DNA of 64,000 nt, from positions 248,001-312,000 of the forward strand of contig NZ_FAOZ01000003.1 in assembly GCF_001536285.1 (NCBI RefSeq), written 5' to 3'. Shown piece after piece: positions 61,001 through 64,000 of this stretch (its first letter is position 1; every line of letters starts with the position of its first letter). Under the pieces are notes generated by a model. The model had not been told where the DNA came from. It was given only the letters and a program-made list of their open reading frames with translations, and searched no databases. The position numbers and the translations under genes were made by a program. Origin of the DNA: Parafrankia irregularis. Its GTDB lineage: Bacteria > Actinomycetota > Actinomycetes > Frankiales > Frankiaceae.

Positions 61001-62944
61001 GGCGAGCCGGTCGGCGGACGCCGCTGAGAGCGCCAACGTCCACGGGCCGCGGCGGGCTCCGCTGCCCGCGCGCCGCTCGGCACCCCGCTCGAGACGGAGG
61101 TCGGAACGGAGATCGGCGCCGCTGTCGGATCCGTCGCGGGTGCCGCCGTCACGGTCGCCGTGCTCCTCGAGGATCACGTGGGCGTTCGTGCCGCTGAAAC
61201 CGAACGCGGACACACCGGCGCGGGCCCGGCCGCCGTAACGCGGCCAGGGCACCGGCTCGGTCACCACCCGCAGCGCGGACGCCTCGAACGGAATGCGCGG
61301 GTTCGGCGCCGCGAAGTGGACGGAGGGCGGGATCACTCCACGGTCCAGCGCCAGCGCGACCTTGATGACCCCGGCGATGCCCGCGGTGGCCTCAAGATGC
61401 CCGAGATTCGTCTTGACCGAACCGAGCAGCAGCGGCTCGCGCGGGTCACGGCCCGCACCCGCGCCGAGCACGGCCCGCAGTGCCGTCGCCTCGATCGGGT
61501 CGCCCAGCGGCGTGCCGGTCCCGTGCGCCTCGACATAGTCGACCGAGGTCGGCGTGATGCCGGTCGGCGCGTAGGCCGCCCGCAGCAGCGCCTCCTGTGC
61601 CGCCGGGTTCGGCGCGGTCAGCCCGTTCGAACGGCCGTCGGCGTTGACCGCGCTTCCGCGCACCACCGCCAGCACCCGGTCGCCATCACGCTCGGCGTCA
61701 CGCAACCGCTTGAGCACGACGACTCCGCAGCCCTCGCCGCGCACGATCCCGTCGGCCGCGGCCGCGAAGGCCTTGCACCGCCCGTCGGCGGACAGCGCGC
61801 CGCCCGCGCCGAACGCGACGCTCACCGCCGGGGACAACAGCAGGCTCACCCCTGCGACGAGTGCGAGCGACGACTCGCCGGAGAGCAGGCTGGTGCGCGC
61901 CGCGTGCAGGGCCACCAGAGAGGACGAGCAGGCGGTGTCGATCGTCAGGCTCGGTCCCCACAGGTCCAGCAGGTAGGACAGCCGGCCCGCGATGATCGAC
62001 GTCGCCGCGCCGGTCGAGGTCCAGCCCTCGACCCGCTGGGGGTCGGCGAAGGTCAGATGGGCGTACTCCGAGCTGGAGACACCGACGAAGACTCCGGTGG
62101 CGCTGCCTCGCAGCGAGGACGGCGGCAGCCCGGCATGCTGCAGCGCCTCCCAGGAGATCTCCAGCAGCAGGCGTTGCCGCGGGTCCATCAGCGCCGCCTC
62201 CGCGGGACTGATACCGAAGAACTCGGCGTCGAAGCCCGCCACGTCGCCGATGAACCCGCCGCGGCGCACCGCCTGGCTGACGTCCGCGTCGGCGTCGTCA
62301 GCGGCGCCGGCGACGGTTCGCACGACAGCGCCCGCGGCGAGGCCGGGAGTGCCGAGCACGCCGCTGTCGGCCTCGTCCCAGCGCCCCGGCGGCACCGTCG
62401 AGACGGCGTCGGTGCCCTGGGCCAGCAGCTCCCACAGCTCACCCGGCCGCGTCACCCCGTCGGGATGCCGCGGACCGCCCGGGAACCGGAACCCGACCCC
62501 GATGATGGCCAGCGCGTCATCCCCGACCGGATCATCGGAATCCGCGGCACCCACGGAATCGCGGGAGCCGAGGTCGGTGCCGGCCGGGTCCGAGTGCGCC
62601 CGGTCCGGGTCCACCAGGTCGGAGTCCGCGTTCACCGGGTCGGAGTCAGCTGCGGTGCCGGCTCCCGGGGCGGGGGCGGCCAGCCGTCGTGCCAGCGCGG
62701 CGAGCGTCGGATGCTGCCAGAGCAGCGTCGGCTCGAGCGCGGTGTCGAGCAGATCCTCCAGGTCGCTGGTCATCGCGACCGCGTCCCGTGACGACAGCCC
62801 GAGGTCCACCAGCGGCTGGTCGATGTCGATCTCGGCCGGATCGAGCCCGAGGCTCGCGGCGACCTGGTCGGAAAGCCAGCGCAGCAGGTCGGCTTCGCTC
62901 AGGGATGTGGCGGGGCTCGTGCCGTCCCCGGGCGCGTCGGTCAC
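55061..62944 (-). CDS. Pks13-like condensing synthase with added DH and KR domains
   Basis: A 2627-residue type I synthase. Domains: N-terminal ACP (LGLSSRDAV, Ser52), KS (about 145-600; Cys339, His474, His516), AT (about 750-1045; GFSMGE Ser841, GAGH around 942-945), DH (about 1125-1465; HxxxGxxxxP His1159, Asp1367), KR (about 1760-2005; TGGLGGLG, Lys1936, Ser1966, Tyr1979), ACP2 (GFDSLM Ser2133) and TE (about 2320-2580; GWSFGG Ser2395, Asp2422, His2562). The N-terminal ACP, pre-TE region and TE, including [11 protein letters not shown], closely follow mycobacterial Pks13, which lacks DH and KR. GTGA overlaps join it to the FAAL and accD genes. Confidence 0.93.
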   Translation of the reverse strand: MTDAPGDGTSPATSLSEADLLRWLSDQVAASLGLDPAEIDIDQPLVDLGLSSRDAVAMTSDLEDLLDTALEPTLLWQHPTLAALARRLAAPAPGAGTAADSDPVNADSDLVDPDRAHSDPAGTDLGSRDSVGAADSDDPVGDDALAIIGVGFRFPGGPRHPDGVTRPGELWELLAQGTDAVSTVPPGRWDEADSGVLGTPGLAAGAVVRTVAGAADDADADVSQAVRRGGFIGDVAGFDAEFFGISPAEAALMDPRQRLLLEISWEALQHAGLPPSSLRGSATGVFVGVSSSEYAHLTFADPQRVEGWTSTGAATSIIAGRLSYLLDLWGPSLTIDTACSSSLVALHAARTSLLSGESSLALVAGVSLLLSPAVSVAFGAGGALSADGRCKAFAAAADGIVRGEGCGVVVLKRLRDAERDGDRVLAVVRGSAVNADGRSNGLTAPNPAAQEALLRAAYAPTGITPTSVDYVEAHGTGTPLGDPIEATALRAVLGAGAGRDPREPLLLGSVKTNLGHLEATAGIAGVIKVALALDRGVIPPSVHFAAPNPRIPFEASALRVVTEPVPWPRYGGRARAGVSAFGFSGTNAHVILEEHGDRDGGTRDGSDSGADLRSDLRLERGAERRAGSGARRGPWTLALSAASADRLAGTAAALADWLTTVDGQAADLDDVAFTLARRFDVAAPARAAVAGRDGDELAARLRVVAAESDAPGTTRLTRPARGHQPAGLALPTQPALPTRPDLPARPDLSTGSVWVFSGYGSQWAGMGRRLLTDEPAFAAAVEDLDKPFVARTGLSLRGLLERGDAVDGVESGQIILFGVQLALAQLWRSAGLRPAAVIGFSMGEVAASVVAGALDVESGLEVIATRARLLGSVAAAGAGAMAVVELTETEFGQLAADLPGVHIAMHSSPRQCTVAGDADQVTRLVAAVEARGRTALPMKVSGAGHSPAVDPILDELRSRLAWVRGTPTAVPWYGSVLDDPREVPSCDADYWAANARRPVRAVHAVRAALEDGATRFLEVSPHPIAGRALRETAGNGVHVASSLRRDRDDTVEFRVNLAALALGGDGDALKALLTPATDAAPTGSVSAGTASAGTVTPRLVDVPAAPWRHRRHWAAPVPVSSRTAPGHPLLGAHIEIPESGRHVWRADIGTEALPWLADHTVHGVAVLPGAAFAEMALSAAAVLGRGRPVVTDLELLELLPLGPHTDVTTSVVEDGPGAASGTIEIFSRRTAGGGRWVRHATARIRVEPAEHAPDQVAEHAASTGLAGSAGDAGRSEDVVDEAGAGRSVDLYGALQAAGHRYGPAFVGVTDARVTSGPVTSPGEGTAPPDPVGPPAGAPVSASASARVSLPAPAQPHTHYRIHPALGDLCLQTLGVAAVGLWPEATAGGVPLHLPVRIGELTVLDPRSGGPQGRPITSGHATALLTPAAAGGDDEDGLIGQVRLSADDGTPLLVARDVVLRPVEASAVPVPVSALLYEAGWTQAPLPPLPVQGEPALPGQSVQSAQPDRPDQPSATASQPRLLVLSAPRPGTDDSGDRDAVAALLDRRSGSPGGVVALSTTDEGRIATLVGSGQVRGVVLVVAPAPASGDDEASLGGRPEPAPVGLPAGTDPMAGAELTAAVAALARTLVRHGTQHPPRLWIVTRGAAAVADGDLPVPSQAALRGLVRVLALEHPFLRTTLLDLDLAAGTAPGTAAGTGEDDEAAALAPVAVEIISDAADDEVAWRDGRRFAARLTRVAEEPGGSASPAGPVEAAAVPLVRPGSYIVTGGLGGLGLLLARRLVDGGASRVVLNGRTLPREQDQAGAAPPGWRMIPGLGLARVANDAGPVPQPATAAGELAEPAEAAASGTSGTSGTSGTSGTSGTSGTSGEITGGGGCDIVIVTGDIALPETAARLLTEATAGDLVLRGVAHAAGALADQSVLDLDPAALAAVWRPKVVGGWNLHVATARLAAQTGTELDWWLVYSSAAALLGSPGQASYATANAWLDALVALRRRSGLPATSINWGAWAQVGGAAGVTNALLEPLVPTTAMEALETVVATGRAHTGVVRLSPARALALLPGLADLAFFADVLGADPGAQDDSWPGVTALADLPPARARAVIADRLRSRVAGIMGLEPQQVDADVPLTELGFDSLMAMRARNAVEHDFGLPLPVRLLLRGASLGDLQAHLVEALGLASDSAPDGRSPTGSTQARPGSAGAVPAAGAVPAAGAVPAQTAAVTGEVSGRGMPMAAREPAERWLVALLAATVTTEPIGVTDDLATVLGPVETERFLGLVAERLGDGATRADARERAELAGARTIEALAEVIRDRLMGNAGAGVRVLRGAGSQPPLFLFHPAGGPTAVYEPLVRLLDPRVPVFGLERLDDIGQVERKAAAYHSMIRKIAPAGPYRLGGWSFGGLLAQEVAHQIVAAGGEVEVVLMIDTILPLPAPAGLSATDQLLTRFGRFVDYLREVYGVDLDLPYDELAGADDAEQVERIFEILAASDIAMTPGVLHHQRTSYLDARIAENYQPRRYDGRTVLYRAASPHQVTVALDPRYLRDDADLGWAATVPNLEIVTVPGDHTSLIDRPNVDVIARHLSRLLAPTPTPTPAPVPDGAGGPGGTDRADPRGPGGAFGSASVPEQRGTR
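56300..56350. repeat. 15-bp coding repeat (AVPAAG linker)
   Basis: A GC-rich 15-bp unit repeated about three times encodes AVPAAG-type repeats in the disordered linker between ACP2 and the TE module of the synthase. Confidence 0.8.
57341..57404. repeat. 9-bp coding repeat, seven copies, (Gly-Thr-Ser)n in the KR domain
   Basis: Units of consensus GACGTGCCR begin every nine bases and encode seven Gly-Thr-Ser triplets at about residues 1848-1868 of the synthase, between the KR nucleotide-binding motif and its catalytic residues. Unit length keeps the frame, so copy number can vary harmlessly. Confidence 0.92.
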
Positions 62945-64000
62945 CGGGACGCACCGGTGACGGCGAACGCGCCGGCCAGGTAGCGCTCCCGGCAGGCGTG
63001 CCGGGCAATCTTGCCGCTGCTCGTGAGCGGGATCGTGCCCGGGCGGGTCAGTACGACCTCGCGTACCGCCACCCCGTGGCTCACGGCGACCGCGCCGCGG
63101 ATCACCCCGGCCATTCTGGTCACCTCGGCCGGCTGGCCGGCGACCTCCGCGGTGATCTCCGCGGCCACCACGACGGCCTCGCCGTGGTCGGTGCTGACGG
63201 TGAACGCGGCCGAGCGGTTGGGCCGCACCGCCTCGTGGGCGGCTTCCACCGTCGCCTCGATGTCCTGCGGGTAGTGGTTGCGCCCGTCGATGACGATCAG
63301 GTCCTTCAACCGACCGGTGACGTACAGGGCACCCTCGTGGAGCATCCCGAGATCACCGGTGCGTAACCAGCCGTCGTCCTGCCAGCCGTCGGGCGACCAG
63401 CCTGCCGGCAGCGCCGCCGTGCGCTCACCGGCCGGCGCCGCGAGCCGCTGCCCGAAGGTCGCCTCGGTGCGGGCCGGCTGGTTGAAGTAGCCCCGGGCGA
63501 CGTTCGGCCCGCGGACCCAGATCTCGCCGACGACATCGGGTGGGCAGAGCCGGCCCGCCTGCGGGTCGACCACGGCGACCCGTTGCCCGGCCGGCACGCC
63601 GCAGGACAGCAACGGGATGAGCCGCCGCTGCGGGGCGCCCTGTTCCGGGCCTTGTTCCGGACGTCTTTCCGGGTCCTGCCCCGGCTCCCGGCCTGGGCCG
63701 GGCCGGGCCGTCTGCTGCCGCCGCGGCCCCTGCTGCTGGGGGATGCCCGGCTGCGCCGGCCGCTCGGACTCGTCCACCGGCAGGGCACGCCCGGCGGCGA
63801 GCATCTCCGCGTCGAACCACACCGGTCGCTGCGGGCGCCCGCTGGCACCCCCGCACACGTAGACGGTCGCCTCGGCGAGGCCGTACGAGGGGCACAGCGC
63901 CTCTGGCCGCAGCCCCAGCGGGCCGAAGGTCGCCAGGAAGCGTTCGAGCGTGGCGGGCCGGACCGGCTCCGACCCGTTGCCCAGGACCCAGACGTCGTCC
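62941..64000 (-). CDS. Fatty acyl-AMP ligase, FadD32-like (5' end outside window)
   Basis: The C-terminal 350 or so residues of an ANL-family acid activator. Readable motifs from the window edge are WVLGNGSEPVRPATLERFL, ALCPSYGLAEATVYVCGG, GEIWVRGPNVARGYFNQPARTEATF, DGWLRTGDLGMLHEGALYVTGRLKDLIVIDGRNHYPQDIEATVE and GTIPLTSSGKIARHACRERYL. The NGSEPV and SYGLAEAT signatures are those of fatty acyl-AMP ligases, which hand acyl-AMP to an ACP rather than CoA. A 45-residue Gln/Pro/Gly-rich insertion (about 63645-63770) follows the YVCGG region. Its stop overlaps the PKS start, the fadD32-pks13 arrangement. Confidence 0.92.
   Translation of the reverse strand, partial: DDVWVLGNGSEPVRPATLERFLATFGPLGLRPEALCPSYGLAEATVYVCGGASGRPQRPVWFDAEMLAAGRALPVDESERPAQPGIPQQQGPRRQQTARPGPGREPGQDPERRPEQGPEQGAPQRRLIPLLSCGVPAGQRVAVVDPQAGRLCPPDVVGEIWVRGPNVARGYFNQPARTEATFGQRLAAPAGERTAALPAGWSPDGWQDDGWLRTGDLGMLHEGALYVTGRLKDLIVIDGRNHYPQDIEATVEAAHEAVRPNRSAAFTVSTDHGEAVVVAAEITAEVAGQPAEVTRMAGVIRGAVAVSHGVAVREVVLTRPGTIPLTSSGKIARHACRERYLAGAFAVTGASR

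Noticed and set aside
1-64000. tRNA, rRNA, integrase or transposase genes
   Set aside because: None was recognised by eye; a covariance-model search would be decisive for small RNAs, which I could not run.

Overview
This is a high-GC window with short intergenic gaps, many 4-base stop/start overlaps and frequent GTG or TTG starts. Its gene content is typical of a soil-type filamentous actinomycete: P450, MMPL, PMT, CopC, ECF41-type sigma factor, many lipoproteins, F420/flavin-type and aromatic-catabolism genes. A Frankia-like relative is my best guess; I cannot prove the genus. No rRNA, tRNA, CRISPR array, integrase or insertion sequence was recognised.

Region 1 (1-10.9 kb): a lipoprotein esterase and a MarR regulator diverge from a palindromic operator. 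A P450 with its own operator-like inverted repeats follows. Next comes a catabolic run of aldehyde dehydrogenase, LhgO-type FAD oxidase, amidohydrolase, ThDP-dependent enzyme and Ldh_2 dehydrogenase, flanked by small ABM and cupin genes. Region 2 (11-16.2 kb): a CMD-family protein and a complete sugar-type ABC importer, with an unusual His-rich permease N-terminus and an acidic tail on the ATPase. Region 3 (16.3-23.6 kb): a LysR regulator and a tight seven-gene operon resembling a meta-cleavage pathway (extradiol-type VOC dioxygenase, aldehyde dehydrogenase, FAH-family hydrolase, VOC protein, alpha/beta hydrolase, GlcG/HbpS protein, MetE-like protein). A tandem array of four-codon minicistrons sits at one gene junction. 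Region 4 (23.6-36.5 kb): mixed genes, including a GT2 glycosyltransferase, MFS exporter, SQR-like flavoprotein, two acyl-CoA ligases, an ECF41-type sigma factor with its NmrA partner, and a PMT O-mannosyltransferase. Region 5 (37-48.7 kb): an MMPL protein that has lost both proton-relay Asp-Tyr pairs, CopC, a pair of small proteins sharing a Gly/Asp motif, a Trp/Arg/Pro-rich repetitive membrane protein, GNATs, a PucR regulator and a secreted beta-propeller. Two gene fossils lie in regions 4 and 5.

Region 6 (48.8-64 kb, all minus strand) is the most striking part. A fatty acyl-AMP ligase (FadD32-like, running off the window), a 2627-residue Pks13-like synthase, an AccD4-like carboxyltransferase and an antigen-85-like esterase follow one another, with GTGA overlaps between the first three, and then an MFS exporter. 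This is the gene order of the mycolic-acid condensation locus (fadD32-pks13-accD4 plus Ag85). Here, however, the synthase carries an extra DH and KR between AT and the second ACP: ACP-KS-AT-DH-KR-ACP-TE. It predicts an alpha-branched, further-processed lipid made by mycolate-style Claisen condensation and possibly transferred outside the cell by the Ag85-like enzyme.
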